Shown: positions 50,701 through 59,578, numbered from the stretch's first letter. The stretch: DNA of 62,747 bases from Myxococcales bacterium (GCA_947491025.1 CANLIC010000029.1:1-62747), one strand, 5' to 3'. Notes: generated by a model not told the origin, from the letters alone. Made by a program: numbers and translations.

Positions 50701-53700
50701 CTCACGGCCGCGACGCAGGTGTTGCCGCCCTGGCAGGTGTAGGTGGTGACGCTCGGCGCAGCCTCGGTTCCGCCGCAGGTGTCGGTGCCCGAGGTCTTCA
50801 AGGCAGTGCAGACACCGGTTTGGCAGGTGTTCTTGACCGCAGCGCAGGCGCCGCCGCCGTTGGCGTCGCCGTCGTCGCTGCAGCTATCCGAGCCACACGC
50901 CGAGTTGTCGGCCTTGTTGGGGTTGCTGCAGACGCCATTCGTAGTGTTGCACACACCCGGGACATGGCACTCATCCTGCGCGGAGCAGACAACGCCGAGG
51001 CACTCGCAGGCGTCGCCTTGGCCGTCGCTGTTGGTGTCCTGCTGGTTCGCGTTCGGCACCGTGGCGCAGTTGTCGCAGACGTCGCCGACGCCGTCGCCCG
51101 CGGTCGGGCCGCAGCGCACCATGAGCGAGGAGACGCCGTTGACGCCGTTGTCGCTGAGGTTGCCGTCGGACTCGGTGAACGTCGCGTGGGCGCCATTGAA
51201 CGTGCTGCCGCTGTACGGCGTGTAGTGCTCCCAGAGCTCGACTACGGCGCCGGTACCGATGACCTTGACCGAAGCGGCCGAGTCGTTGCCGACGATGGCG
51301 TTGAGCGCCGGGTACTCGTGGATGCCGGGCCCGTAGGTCTGGCAGCCGCCGCCGAAGTCCAGGCCATTGCAGACAACGGCGGAGCAACCCGTGCCGGGGT
51401 TCTGCGGTGTCGTCTGGCTGCCATCGCTGTCTTTCTGGTCCGTGTTGGCGGCCGCTGGACAGTTGTCGGCTGCGTCACAGATGGTGTCGCCATCGGCGTC
51501 GGCGCAGCACGAGGTGCCGTTGCCGAAGTAGCCGCTGTTGCAGGTGCAGGTGAAGCTGCCCGGCACGTTGGCGCACGCCGCGTTGGCGTCGCAGTTGTCG
51601 AGGTTGAGGCCGCAGAAGTCGACCGCCTCGCAAGCGAAGCCAGTGCCCTCGTAGCCGGCGTTGCATGCGCAACCGCCGCTGCCGCAAGTGGCGTTGGAGT
51701 TGCAGCCGGCGCCGGCGTTGCAGCTGCCGTTCTGGCAGGTGTCGGCGTCGGTGCAGACGTCGCCGTCGGTGCAGGTCGTGCCGTTCGCCTTGTTCGGGTT
51801 CGAGCACGCGCCCGTCGCGCTGTTGCAGGTGCCGGCGTCGTGGCACTGATCGCTCGCCGAGCAGACGACCTGGTTGCTGCCCGTGCAGCTGCCGCTCTGG
51901 CAGGTGTCGGTCTGGGTGCAGGCGTCGCCGTCGCTGCAACCCGCGCCGTCGTTCTTGGCCGGGTTGGAGCAGGTGCCGTTGGCGCTGTCGCAGGTGCCCG
52001 CGTCGTGGCACTGGTCGCTCGGCTCGCAGACGACCGGGTTGCCGCCGCCGCAGGTGCCGGAGGTGCACGTATCGGTCTGGGTGCAGGCGTCGCCGTCGTT
52101 GCAGCTGCTGCCGTTGGCCTTGGCCGGGTCGCTGCAGGCGCCGTTCTCTGGGTTGCAGGTGCCGACGTCGTGGCACTGGTCGCTGGCCGAGCAGGTCACG
52201 TTGGCGCACTCACAGGCGTCGCCCTGGCCGTCGCCGTTGGTGTCCTTCTGGTTGGCGTTGGCCACACCGACGCAGTTGTCCGCCGGGGCGCAGGCGGCGC
52301 CGTAGATGCGGAAGCCGATGTCATAGTAATCGTAGCTGTAATTGTTTCCGTACGCGATGTAGAAAATGCCGCCACCGGTGTAGGTGTTGCCCGCGCTGTA
52401 CGTTGTCACCGCGCCGTTGCTGCCCGTCCACACCAAGTAGTAGGTCTTGCCCACCGTCACGCTGACCGACGTGAAGGTGACCTTGAGCCACTGACCCTGG
52501 TACGCCGTACCCGATCCGCTCGCGAGCTGGGTGCCTCCCTGCGTTGGCAGGCCATCGTAGAGGGCGAGGGAGACCGGGCCAGAACCCCAGTAGCTGCCGA
52601 TGTGCAACGCGAGGCCCGAGATCGAATTGGTGGTCGCCTTGAAGGACTGGATGTAGTCGGGATTCGGGTTGATGTAGCTCCAACCATTGCCGGCAGACGT
52701 GTTGTTCTCGACGGTCGGTGTATCGCCACCGCCGCTGCCGCCGCCGCTGCAGCCTTCGTCACAGGCCTCGTCATCGTCGGCGTCGACGCAGCAGGTCGTG
52801 CCGTCGCCCGAGAAGTCATCCTTGCAGGTGCAGGTGAAGGTGCCGCCGGGGCCGCTCACGTTGGCGCACGTGGCGTTGTTGTCGCAGTTGTCGGCGCCTG
52901 TGCCGCAGTAGTCCTCGAGCTCGCAGGTGAATCCGTCGCCGATGTAGCCGGAATTGCAGGTGCAGCCCTCGCCGCCACAGGAGGCGTTGGCTCCGCAGGC
53001 CGTCGCGGCGCAAGTGCCGCTCTGGCAAGCGTCGTCCTTGGTGCAGATGTTGCCGTCGTTGCAGGTCGTGCCATTCGTCTTGGCCGGGTTGCTGCAAGCG
53101 CCGGTGGTCGACTGGCAGGTGCCGACGTCGTGGCATTGGTCGCTGGCCGAGCAGGTCACACCGACGCACTCACAGGCGTCGCCCTTGTTGTCGCCGTCGG
53201 TGTCTTTCTGGTCGGCGTTGGCGATGTCTGGGCAGTTGTCGGCCTTGGCGCACGTCGGGCCGTAGATGCGGAAGGCCGTGTCGTAGCCCGAATTTTGGTA
53301 GGTGCCGCTGAACAAGTCGCCGTCGGCGTAGGCGTTGCCGTAGTTGTAATTCGCTACGGGCCCATAGTAGCTGCTCGTCGTCCAGGTGAGGAAGTAGGTC
53401 TGACCCGAGGTCACGTTGACCGAGGTCCAGGTCGCCTTCATCCACTGGCCCGCGCTGCCATAGCCTGAGCCGCTCGCGAGGAGCTGTCCGCCGGAGCTTG
53501 GGTTGCCGCTATAGAGGTACAGCGTCACGGGCCCCGAACCCCACGACGCGCCGATGTAGAGCGCGGCGCCGGAGATCGAGGTCGAGACAGCCTTGAACGA
53601 CTGCGAGTACGAGACAGAGTTCGTGATGTAGTGATGGCCCTGGCCGGAGGGCGTCTCGATGTTCGGCGTGGTCCCGTTGTCTGTGCAGGTCGGTGCCGTG

Positions 53701-56700
53701 TCGCAAGCGCCATCGCCGTCGCCGTCCGCGCAGCAGGTCTGGCCGTTCCCCGAGAAGCCGGAGTTGCACGTGCAGGTGAAGGTACCGCCGGTGCCCGCGA
53801 TGTTGGCGCAGGTGGCGTTCGAATCGCAGTTGTCCGCGTTCGTGCCGCAGTAGTCCTCGAGCGTGCAGGTGGTGCCGTTGCCGATGTAGCCCTCGTTGCA
53901 GACGCAGCCTTCGGAGCCGCAGGTGGCCTTGGCGTCGCAGGCAGCGCCAGCCTGGCAGGTGCCGTTGGAGCAGACGTCGCCGGCGGTGCAGACGTTGCTG
54001 TCGCTGCAGCTGGTGCCGTTCGCTTTGGCGGGGTTGGTGCAGACGCCGGTCGAAGTGTTGCAGGTGCCGACATTGTGGCACTGGCTCTGGGCGCTGCAGA
54101 CGACGGGGTTGGCGCCCGTGCAGACACCCTCCTGGCAGGAGTCGCTCTGGGTGCAGGCGTTGGTGTCGTTGCAGGCGCTGCCGTTGTCCTTGATCGGGTT
54201 GCTGCAGCTGCCATCGATGGTGCTGCAGACGCCGTCCTTGTGGCATTGGTCGCCGGCCTGGCAGTTGACGTTGACGCACTCGCAGGCGTCGCCCTGGCCG
54301 TCGTTGTTGCTGTCTTGCTGGTTGGTGTTGGCGTGGACCGGGCAGTTGTCGCCGGTGTCAGCGACACTGTCGTTGTCGTCGTCGCTGTCGCAGGCGTCGC
54401 CCTGGCTGTCGCCGTCGGTGTTCAGCTGGTTCGGGTTGACCACGAACTTGCAGTTGTCGGTGGTGTCCGGCTTGCCGTCGTTGTCGTCGTCCGTGTCGCA
54501 GGCGTCGCCGAGGCCGTCGTTGTCGAAGTTGGCCTGGTCGGTGTTGACGACCGAGGGGCAGTTGTCGCTGCCGTCGGTGATGCCGTCGTTGTCGCTGTCG
54601 GTGTCGAAGTCGTTCGGGTCCGCGTCGTCGTCGAGGGCGTCCTCGTCGTCGTCACCGTCGCAGGCGTCGCCCTGGCCGTCGTTGTCGAAGTCGGCCTGGT
54701 TCGCGTTGGGGATGCCGATGCAGTTGTCGTCGTCGTTGAGGATGCCATCGGCGTCGGCGTCGTTGCTCGTGGTGACGAGCGACAGGACGATGGTGACGCT
54801 CAGGTTCTCGCGCATCTGCTTGGTCAGCGTGAACGCCTTGAAGCTCGAGCCCGAGGGCGGCGTCACCTGGATGCTCATGTTCTGGCCGGTCGAGGTGCGC
54901 GGCACGAGCAGCGAAGCCTTGCCCGACGAGCCAAGGTTGGCCTGGGCATGATCCATGTACATCCCCTGGAAGCCCTTGCCGCCGTCGGTGAACGCCTCAC
55001 CCGTGTAGCCGGCGACGCGGACGACGGCCTCGGGCACCGGCACGCCGTTCTGGTCCTGCACGATGACCGTGAGCCAACGGGAGCCGTTGAGCTGGAAGTC
55101 GCGAACGGTGTCGCCTTGGACGGGGATGTCGTAGCCATTGGAGTACGAGTAGATGTACGAATACGCGTACTTCGAGCCGGCGGGATCGTCGGTGTAGACG
55201 GGCCAGCCGTACATGAGCGTGCGGTGCTGGCCGTCGCGAAGCTTGACGCTGTAGTTGGCCGCGCTGTCCACGATCGTGTTCGACTGGCTGCCCGTCGACG
55301 GGTACCAATGCGGCTGGAAAGCATTGTTGCTGCCCACGCGACCGATGGCGTTGCCGGCGGCGTCGAGGACGCGGCCGCTGACGTCGTTGGCGTAGACATT
55401 GACCGTAAAGGTGTGATCGGCTGGGTAGCCGATGTTGTCCGTGAAGTACGGGTAGCCGGCAGCCGGCCAGACCTGGCGAGACGACGTCGCCGTCGACGCC
55501 GCCGGGAAGCCCGGATACGTCACGGTGTTGCCGTTGCTGGGCGTGTAAGCGTCGAGGTGCACGTTGCCATTGAAGGTCAGACCGTTGCTGGTGAACGTCG
55601 CCATCGTGTAGGCGCCGTAATACATGCGTGTCTGGCCATTGAAGGCAGCGCCCACCTTGTCCTTGACCACAAAAGTCACCGACGTGGTGGGGATCGTGAT
55701 GTCCTGCGTCGTCGCGCCGCTCAGGGTGAACTGCCCATCCGACCAGATGTCGAGGTGGCCGTGGCCTTGGCCGCCGGTTGATGGGTAGAACCAGTTCTGC
55801 CAGTTGTAGATGTGGAAGCGGTAGGTGCCCGCGACGGCGCCGGAGATCGTGTAGGTGCCGTCGCTGGCGATGGGCGTCGAGACGCTGATTGCGGATGAGG
55901 ACCCGGTGCCCGAGACGCCGATGTAGAGCCCAGCTGGGCTCTTGCCGTCGGCCATCGTCACCTTGCCCGTGACCTTGACGTCGGCGTCCAGCACGAATGT
56001 GAGGGTGGTGTCCGAGGTCCAGGTCAGGTTGGAGAAGTCCTTGTTGGCGAAGCCGGAGCCTGCCGGCGGGCGAACGCGCAGCGAGTGGTTGGCGGCGTTC
56101 GGGGCGAGGGGCATGACGATCTCACCGTCGGTGCCCGTGCTGTACACGGCGAGGTAGTTCTGGTGTGCGTTGCCGAAGCTAACGCCGTCGGTGGTGTAGG
56201 GCATCGACCCGACATTCCACCACCCGGTGAGGGTGTCGATGGCGCAATTGGGGATCACGTTGCCGGAGGCGTCCGTGACGCGGAAGGTGACGTCCACGGT
56301 CGGGATGACCATATTCTTGGTCATGGCGCCGCCCGAGAAGTCGAGCGTGGCGTAGTAGAGCTGGATCCAGCGGCGGTAGGTGTCGCCGTTGCTCAAGCCC
56401 ACGTATTGATCGCCGTAAAGCTGGAGCTGGTTGCCAGCGATGGGCTGCACCTGCCGCGTGAACCCGCCGTTGGCGTCCACGTAGTTCCAGCCGTAGTCAA
56501 CGACGCCTGGCTTGTAGAGGTAGTAGCGGAGGCCGGGGAGGGGACGGCCCTTGCTGTCGAGGATCGTGCCCGAGAAGGTGACGTCTGCCAGCAGCGTGAT
56601 CGTGGTCGTCTCGTCGCCATCCACCACAAAGCCCGTGGCGTCCTTGGTGCCGTAGCCCGACTTGCTGGCGCGCACGGTGTAGGTGCCGGCCTCGACGTCG

Positions 56701-57203
56701 GTCACCGTGAAGGTGCCGTCGGCGGCGCTCGTCGTCGTGCGGTCCGAGGGCGTCCCGAAGACCCGCACGGTGGCGCCGGACAGGGGCGCCCCGGTGGAGG
56801 TCACGACGGTACCGGTCACGGTGTAGAAGACCGCCGCCTTGACCAGCACGAGGTCCAGCGAGGTCGCGCCCGAGATGACGCGGTTCGGGAGCGATGCGTT
56901 GGTGAAGCCGCTGCCCGAAGGCGGCAGGGCGATGACGGTGTAAGTGCCGTCCGCCGCGGTCACGGAGTACGTCCCGTCCGTGGCGCTCGCGGTGCTCGCG
57001 ACCGTCGTGCCGCCTTGCTGGAGGTGGATCGCCACGCTGCCGATCGCGGCATTGTTGCTGTCGGTCACTTTGCCAGCCAGCGTCCCGGCGAACGCCAGGG
57101 CGGGGGCAAGGAAGAGCAGCACAGCGGCGAGCCTCGCGCCCTGAGCGAACTGGCGCAGCGAGACGAGCGATGGGCGACTTTGCTTGACGGACTCCTGATG
57201 CAC
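47715..57203 (-). CDS. Giant mosaic surface protein (3,162 residues)
   Basis: Start set at a GTG at 57203 just before a signal peptide (ARLAAVLLFLAPALAFA, residues about 20-38); the open frame runs back to 57383. Approximate order: 42-810, carboxypeptidase-regulatory-like beta sandwiches; 812-980, thrombospondin type-3 calcium repeats (DSDNDG, DFDNDGLGDACD); then Cys-rich repeats of the CHDVGTC/CSNPAK/CTDGDVC kind with EGF-like domains between; 1171-1314 and 1491-1631, two related beta-sandwiches; 1934-2031, a beta/gamma-crystallin domain; 2131-2637, Cys repeats of 70 residues; 2654-2744, an HYR-like domain; 2767-3144, a beta-helix; acidic tail ending DDDSDD. It is probably exported and calcium-bound. 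No sortase motif or recognised anchor is seen. Confidence 0.9.
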   Translation of the reverse strand: MHQESVKQSRPSLVSLRQFAQGARLAAVLLFLAPALAFAGTLAGKVTDSNNAAIGSVAIHLQQGGTTVASTASATDGTYSVTAADGTYTVIALPPSGSGFTNASLPNRVISGATSLDLVLVKAAVFYTVTGTVVTSTGAPLSGATVRVFGTPSDRTTTSAADGTFTVTDVEAGTYTVRASKSGYGTKDATGFVVDGDETTTITLLADVTFSGTILDSKGRPLPGLRYYLYKPGVVDYGWNYVDANGGFTRQVQPIAGNQLQLYGDQYVGLSNGDTYRRWIQLYYATLDFSGGAMTKNMVIPTVDVTFRVTDASGNVIPNCAIDTLTGWWNVGSMPYTTDGVSFGNAHQNYLAVYSTGTDGEIVMPLAPNAANHSLRVRPPAGSGFANKDFSNLTWTSDTTLTFVLDADVKVTGKVTMADGKSPAGLYIGVSGTGSSSAISVSTPIASDGTYTISGAVAGTYRFHIYNWQNWFYPSTGGQGHGHLDIWSDGQFTLSGATTQDITIPTTSVTFVVKDKVGAAFNGQTRMYYGAYTMATFTSNGLTFNGNVHLDAYTPSNGNTVTYPGFPAASTATSSRQVWPAAGYPYFTDNIGYPADHTFTVNVYANDVSGRVLDAAGNAIGRVGSNNAFQPHWYPSTGSQSNTIVDSAANYSVKLRDGQHRTLMYGWPVYTDDPAGSKYAYSYIYSYSNGYDIPVQGDTVRDFQLNGSRWLTVIVQDQNGVPVPEAVVRVAGYTGEAFTDGGKGFQGMYMDHAQANLGSSGKASLLVPRTSTGQNMSIQVTPPSGSSFKAFTLTKQMRENLSVTIVLSLVTTSNDADADGILNDDDNCIGIPNANQADFDNDGQGDACDGDDDEDALDDDADPNDFDTDSDNDGITDGSDNCPSVVNTDQANFDNDGLGDACDTDDDNDGKPDTTDNCKFVVNPNQLNTDGDSQGDACDSDDDNDSVADTGDNCPVHANTNQQDSNNDGQGDACECVNVNCQAGDQCHKDGVCSTIDGSCSNPIKDNGSACNDTNACTQSDSCQEGVCTGANPVVCSAQSQCHNVGTCNTSTGVCTNPAKANGTSCSDSNVCTAGDVCSNGTCQAGAACDAKATCGSEGCVCNEGYIGNGTTCTLEDYCGTNADNCDSNATCANIAGTGGTFTCTCNSGFSGNGQTCCADGDGDGACDTAPTCTDNGTTPNIETPSGQGHHYITNSVSYSQSFKAVSTSISGAALYIGASWGSGPVTLYLYSGNPSSGGQLLASGSGYGSAGQWMKATWTSVNVTSGQTYFLTWTTSSYYGPVANYNYGNAYADGDLFSGTYQNSGYDTAFRIYGPTCAKADNCPDIANADQKDTDGDNKGDACECVGVTCSASDQCHDVGTCQSTTGACSNPAKTNGTTCNDGNICTKDDACQSGTCAATACGANASCGGEGCTCNSGYIGDGFTCELEDYCGTGADNCDNNATCANVSGPGGTFTCTCKDDFSGDGTTCCVDADDDEACDEGCSGGGSGGGDTPTVENNTSAGNGWSYINPNPDYIQSFKATTNSISGLALHIGSYWGSGPVSLALYDGLPTQGGTQLASGSGTAYQGQWLKVTFTSVSVTVGKTYYLVWTGSNGAVTTYSAGNTYTGGGIFYIAYGNNYSYDYYDIGFRIYGAACAPADNCVGVANANQKDTNGDGQGDACECANVTCSASDQCHDVGTCNPENGACSDPAKANGSSCNDGDACTQTDTCTSGTCGGGNPVVCEPSDQCHDAGTCDSANGTCSNPAKNDGAGCSDGDACTQTDTCQSGSCTGSNQVVCSASDQCHDAGTCNSATGACSNPNKANGTTCTDGDVCTDADTCQNGSCNAGAGCNSNATCGSGGCACNAGYEGTGFACEAVDFCGLNLDNCDANAACANVPGSFTCTCNSGYFGNGTSCCADADGDTICDAADNCPAAANTDQKDSDGSQTTPQNPGTGCSAVVCNGLDFGGGCQTYGPGIHEYPALNAIVGNDSAASVKVIGTGAVVELWEHYTPYSGSTFNGAHATFTESDGNLSDNGVNGVSSLMVRCGPTAGDGVGDVCDNCATVPNANQQDTNSDGQGDACECLGVVCSAQDECHVPGVCNTTNGVCSNPNKADNSACGSDSCSDDGDANGGGACAAVKNTCQTGVCTALKTSGTDTCGGTEAAPSVTTYTCQGGNTCVAAVSASGSDSCTDSGDGLGGGSCAATDWICANGKLSSVASAGFDTCGGDAANPSVSVYACSNNNACTATTTAKVDSCSDNGGALGGGACGASDWTCTAGSGGDKLSVVNTSGTDTCGGDAANPTVSVFACSNNNACTATTTAKADSCSDNGDDLGGGACGASDWTCTAADGGDMLSVANTSGTDTCGGDAANPTVSVFACSNNNACTATTTAKADTCSDSGDDLGGGACGASDWSCTAKSGGDVLSVANTSGTDTCGGDAANPTVSVFACSNNNACTATTTAKADTCTDGGDELGGGTCGASDWTCTANSAGDKLSVVDTSGTDTCGGDAANPTVSVFACSNNNACTATTTAKADTCSDTGGELGGGACGASDWSCTASSAGDKLSVANTSGTDTCGGDVDAPSVSFFSCVENNACQATTTQKQDMCSDSGTASGGGVCGAINWSCAAGQLSSVGTTGLDTCGDNSSNQTTYFACSVSDGTGADTCVAVADVTAPALTQPGNVLVDLDAPGGTVVTVTGSAGDICDNTIAWQWSENGAVLGTAQTLSHLFTLGTHHVVLTAKDDAGNAAAAFFTITVRDTCGNGSPTLFKPGAVIPACPKPSDKTKVSTLAQLAAWSANPVTSLEIKDSLAFGGADLVIQTNCDVKLHSKAKLTDIGNLFIAGRDIDIHVDIEMTGRADVRAAKLLAIRQKATFTGAHTIALEGYEVEDYGDAVFTTGYCIEATDEATVRQASRDCGNGGYVRISGQDVELYGDFFNTGDVTVTASADLDFRSAAKLSGAGKVSMTAGGDFNFFGDVTSAGAVTILAGDDLYLRSNSKISSSGDVTAQAGDTADIHSDVVASGNVTYSGVGLTYRSSAVVSTSGNVTMIGTGTCGVEFSGKISQSGNVTVTSAGSVYLRSSGLINANGNVQITAASYFEGGGDINLNGAVQISSAIYSLKGSHDFGGNLSCALTGLSLYGSSTIKGCVASGGAAAKTVKEPKTCKAYGSDANDDDSDD
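49290..50810 (-). repeat. Exact 210-bp in-frame repeats within the giant gene
   Basis: Five consecutive units are exactly 210 bp (70 residues); the shared CTCAGC landmark (CTCAAC in the last) ends at 49560, 49770, 49980, 50190, 50400 and 50610. Each unit carries DTCGGDAANP, SNNNACTATTTAKAD and GGGACGASDW with six to eight cysteines. Less similar copies flank the array on both sides. The near-identity points to recent tandem duplication or gene conversion. Confidence 0.95.
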
Positions 57204-57550
57204 GCCGCCTGCAGGCGACGCACCGGGTAACCAGCGGGCGACAACCTTCGCCCAACGCCAGCGGTCTGATGCCGCGAGAGCGTCCTCGAGTGGCGAACAC
57301 GGCGACCAGGCGCTGCACTCGCCAGGGGTTAGGGACGCCAAGACGCCCAACCCCGGGTCGATGCGACATGAGTGACACGTCACATGGAGACCCGACCATA
57401 CGGCCGCGAACTTCTCACGTCAAGCGATTTTTTCGAGGACGGCGCTGGGCGGTTCGTGCCTATAACAATCTAACTAGAAACGAGATTTTTGGTCCTTGCC
57501 TCTGGATGGCCATGGGCACGCGCGTCGAGGATTGCGGGAGGTTTGACACC
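57204..57550. other. Upstream region of the giant surface-protein gene
   Basis: About 350 bases, including an AT-rich stretch at 57420-57500 (runs of T and A and CTATAACAATCTAAC) that contrasts with the rest of the window. It is the likeliest place for the promoter of the leftward giant gene, leaving a 5' leader of up to 250 bases. No exact -35/-10 pair could be fixed. Confidence 0.4.
57420..57500 (-). promoter_or_regulatory. AT-rich candidate promoter of the giant gene
   Basis: Low-GC patch directly upstream of the giant gene and downstream of a same-strand gene, in otherwise GC-rich DNA. Base composition is the only evidence. Confidence 0.25.
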
Positions 57551-58255
57551 TTACAATCCGAGGGCGACCTCATGACGCACGACGACGCCGTCGGGAAGAA
57601 CGACGAGCAGGACCAACCGGCGCGGGTCCGAGCCTGCCGGGGCGAATGCGGTGTCCAGGGTGTCGAGACCGCCGGGAGGGTTGCCGTTGAGGCTCAAGAT
57701 CCGGGTGCCGACGGGCAACCCCAGCCGCTCGCGCAAGACCTTGGGGAAGAGGTCGTCGAAGAGCAGGACCGTCGGCTCGATGACGGGCGGCGGTCCGAGC
57801 TTGGCGCGGTAGCGACGGACGCGCTCGCGCATAAAGCCAGCCGGGAGGGGCGCCTCTGGGACGGCCAGCGCCGCCTCGATCGCAAGCTCACCTGGTGTCG
57901 GGCTGCTCGGCAGCTCCAGCGGCTCACTCGGCCTGGCGCCCGGCTCGGCATAGGCCACGTCAGGTGCGGGCGGTACCATGGCATCCTCGGCTGCCGCTGC
58001 CGCGCCGACGGCGCCCACTCCTGCCGCGTTGTTGGGTTCGCCCGGCGTCGGGAACCGGCCGGGGTGCGCGCTTTTGTGATCGCCGGTCGAGCCGCCGGTG
58101 CTCCCACCGCCGAACAACCCGCCACCAGCCTCCTCTGTCAACGACCCACCGGTCACGAACGAACGAAGCCGAGGGCCGCCGACCAGCCACACCACGACGC
58201 AGACCAGGGCCGTCAGCGCAATCGCGCCGAACATGAGCCATTGTTTCCTGTTCAT
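57551..58255 (-). CDS. Membrane-anchored protein with a degenerate PDZ-like end
   Basis: 234 residues. An N-terminal anchor (LMFGAIALTALVCVVVWLVG, residues about 7-26) is followed by 110 residues of Gly/Pro/Ala-rich linker. The last 80 residues (VLRERLGLPVGTRILSLNGNPP, then RRLVLLVVLPDGVVVRHEVAL) resemble the GLP-G..I..(L/I)NG pattern of PDZ domains, as in the GspC inner-membrane component of type II secretion. No other type II secretion gene is nearby, so that role is only a suggestion. It lies directly upstream of the giant secreted protein on the same strand. Confidence 0.75.
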   Translation of the reverse strand: MNRKQWLMFGAIALTALVCVVVWLVGGPRLRSFVTGGSLTEEAGGGLFGGGSTGGSTGDHKSAHPGRFPTPGEPNNAAGVGAVGAAAAAEDAMVPPAPDVAYAEPGARPSEPLELPSSPTPGELAIEAALAVPEAPLPAGFMRERVRRYRAKLGPPPVIEPTVLLFDDLFPKVLRERLGLPVGTRILSLNGNPPGGLDTLDTAFAPAGSDPRRLVLLVVLPDGVVVRHEVALGL

Positions 58256-58351
58256 CGGTGCAGCCTTAGGGTTGAGATCGCGAGGGGCGCCAGGTGGGCC
58301 TCAGAGTGTAGTGTCGCAGCTGGCGGCGTGACCAGCGCTGGTTTGTCGGGA

Positions 58352-59446
58352 TCAGCGCGCCGGGTACGGCTGGACCTCGCCGCGGAAGCCGCGAATCCAC
58401 AGCGTATCGCCCTCGATGCGCTCGATCGCTTCGGGCCACAGCGGGACTTTTCCGGCGCCATCGAGGTCAAGCGCGTACTTGGGCACCGCCATGCCAGAGC
58501 TGTGGCCGATGAGCGCCCGCATCAGCTGCAGCCCGCGCGCCACCGGGACCCGCAGGTGCGCCGTGCCAACCACCGGATCGCAGTGGAACAGGTACGACGG
58601 CCGCACGCGCGCCGACAGCATGGCGAAGAGCGTCTCTCTCAGCGCCTCCTCGTCGTCGTTGACGCCGCGCAGCAAGACCGACTGCCCGCCGAGCGGGATG
58701 CCAGCGTCGGCCAGGCTGCTGAGCGCCTGCCGGCAGGCGTCCGTCAGCTCCAGGTGGTGATTGATGTGGACGTTCACGTAGACCGGGATGCGGCGCGGCC
58801 GCAGGGCGTCGACCAGGGCGGAGTCGACCCGCATCGGCAGGAAGACGGGCACCCGCGTCCCGATGCGGATGAAGCGCAGGTGAGGGATGGCCGCCAGCGC
58901 ATCCAGAATCGCGCCCAACCTCCGGGTGGAGAGCAGCAAGGGATCGCCGCCGGAGACCAGCACGTCGCGCACCTCGGGGTGGGCGGCGACGTAGGCGATG
59001 GCCTCGGCCACAGCGTCGCCGCCGATCTCGCCCTCGCCCTGGGCGACAAAGCGCGACCGCGTGCAGTACCGGCAGTACGTGGCGCAGGTGTCTGTCACCA
59101 GCAAGAGCACGCGATCCGGGTACTTGTGGACCAGGGCGGGCAGCGGCCGGTGAGCGTCTTCGCCGAGCGGATCGGCCTTCTCGAAAGGCGCCCGCTGGGC
59201 CTCTGCCGCGTTCGGCACGACCTGGCGCCACAGCGGCCCATCGCGGCCATTCCGGCGCACCAGGTCGGCAAAGTAGGGCGTGAGGCCGACTTCGAAGCCA
59301 CCGCCGGCCTCGATGAAGGCGCGCTCCTCGTCGCGGAGGCCCAATGCAGCCTGCAGCGCGGCCCCCGTGCGCAGCGCCGATCGCAGCTGCCAGCGCCAGT
59401 CGCTCCAGCCGGGATCGCGCGGCGCTTCGCTTTGGCCTGCCTGCAT
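58352..59446 (-). CDS. kamA: Lysine 2,3-aminomutase (radical SAM, PLP)
   Basis: 364 residues from the ATG at 59446 (GGGAGAGG upstream). The radical-SAM cluster motif is CATYCRYC (Cys121, Cys125, Cys128) inside YPDRVLLLVTDTC, very like clostridial KAM. WSDWRWQLRSALRT, DPLGEDAHRPLP and SGGDPLLLS are also KAM-like. The two Asp residues that bind lysine are kept (FHCDPVVG and ALDLDGAGK), and the PLP lysine sits in GAGKVPLWPE. These support lysine rather than glutamate. The C-terminal extension of the clostridial enzyme is absent, as in shorter KamA/EpmB proteins. The product beta-lysine feeds the osmolyte N-epsilon-acetyl-beta-lysine or EF-P; neither partner gene is seen here. Confidence 0.9.
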   Translation of the reverse strand: MQAGQSEAPRDPGWSDWRWQLRSALRTGAALQAALGLRDEERAFIEAGGGFEVGLTPYFADLVRRNGRDGPLWRQVVPNAAEAQRAPFEKADPLGEDAHRPLPALVHKYPDRVLLLVTDTCATYCRYCTRSRFVAQGEGEIGGDAVAEAIAYVAAHPEVRDVLVSGGDPLLLSTRRLGAILDALAAIPHLRFIRIGTRVPVFLPMRVDSALVDALRPRRIPVYVNVHINHHLELTDACRQALSSLADAGIPLGGQSVLLRGVNDDEEALRETLFAMLSARVRPSYLFHCDPVVGTAHLRVPVARGLQLMRALIGHSSGMAVPKYALDLDGAGKVPLWPEAIERIEGDTLWIRGFRGEVQPYPAR

Positions 59447-59578
59447 CGTGCCTCTCCCTGGGTCGCACGCGCGGCGACCCTCTGCCAGCCTAGCGGCAGA
59501 TCGGCCGCCGGCGAAAGGGCAGGGCCCAGAGGCCAAGGCGGTCGTGGACGCTCGCGCGCCATCGCGAAGAATTCCGCC

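Noticed and set aside
48618..53468. Plus-strand open frame of 1,616 codons opposite the giant surface-protein gene
   Set aside because: It lies wholly inside the minus-strand gene and is Ala/Val/Arg-rich, which is what the complementary frame of Ser/Thr/Cys/Gly repeats gives in GC-rich DNA. No ribosome binding site or domain supports it.
53631..55781. Plus-strand open frame of 716 codons opposite the same gene
   Set aside because: Same reason; its Asp/Val/Ala pattern mirrors the complementary thrombospondin-type and carboxypeptidase-regulatory-like regions.
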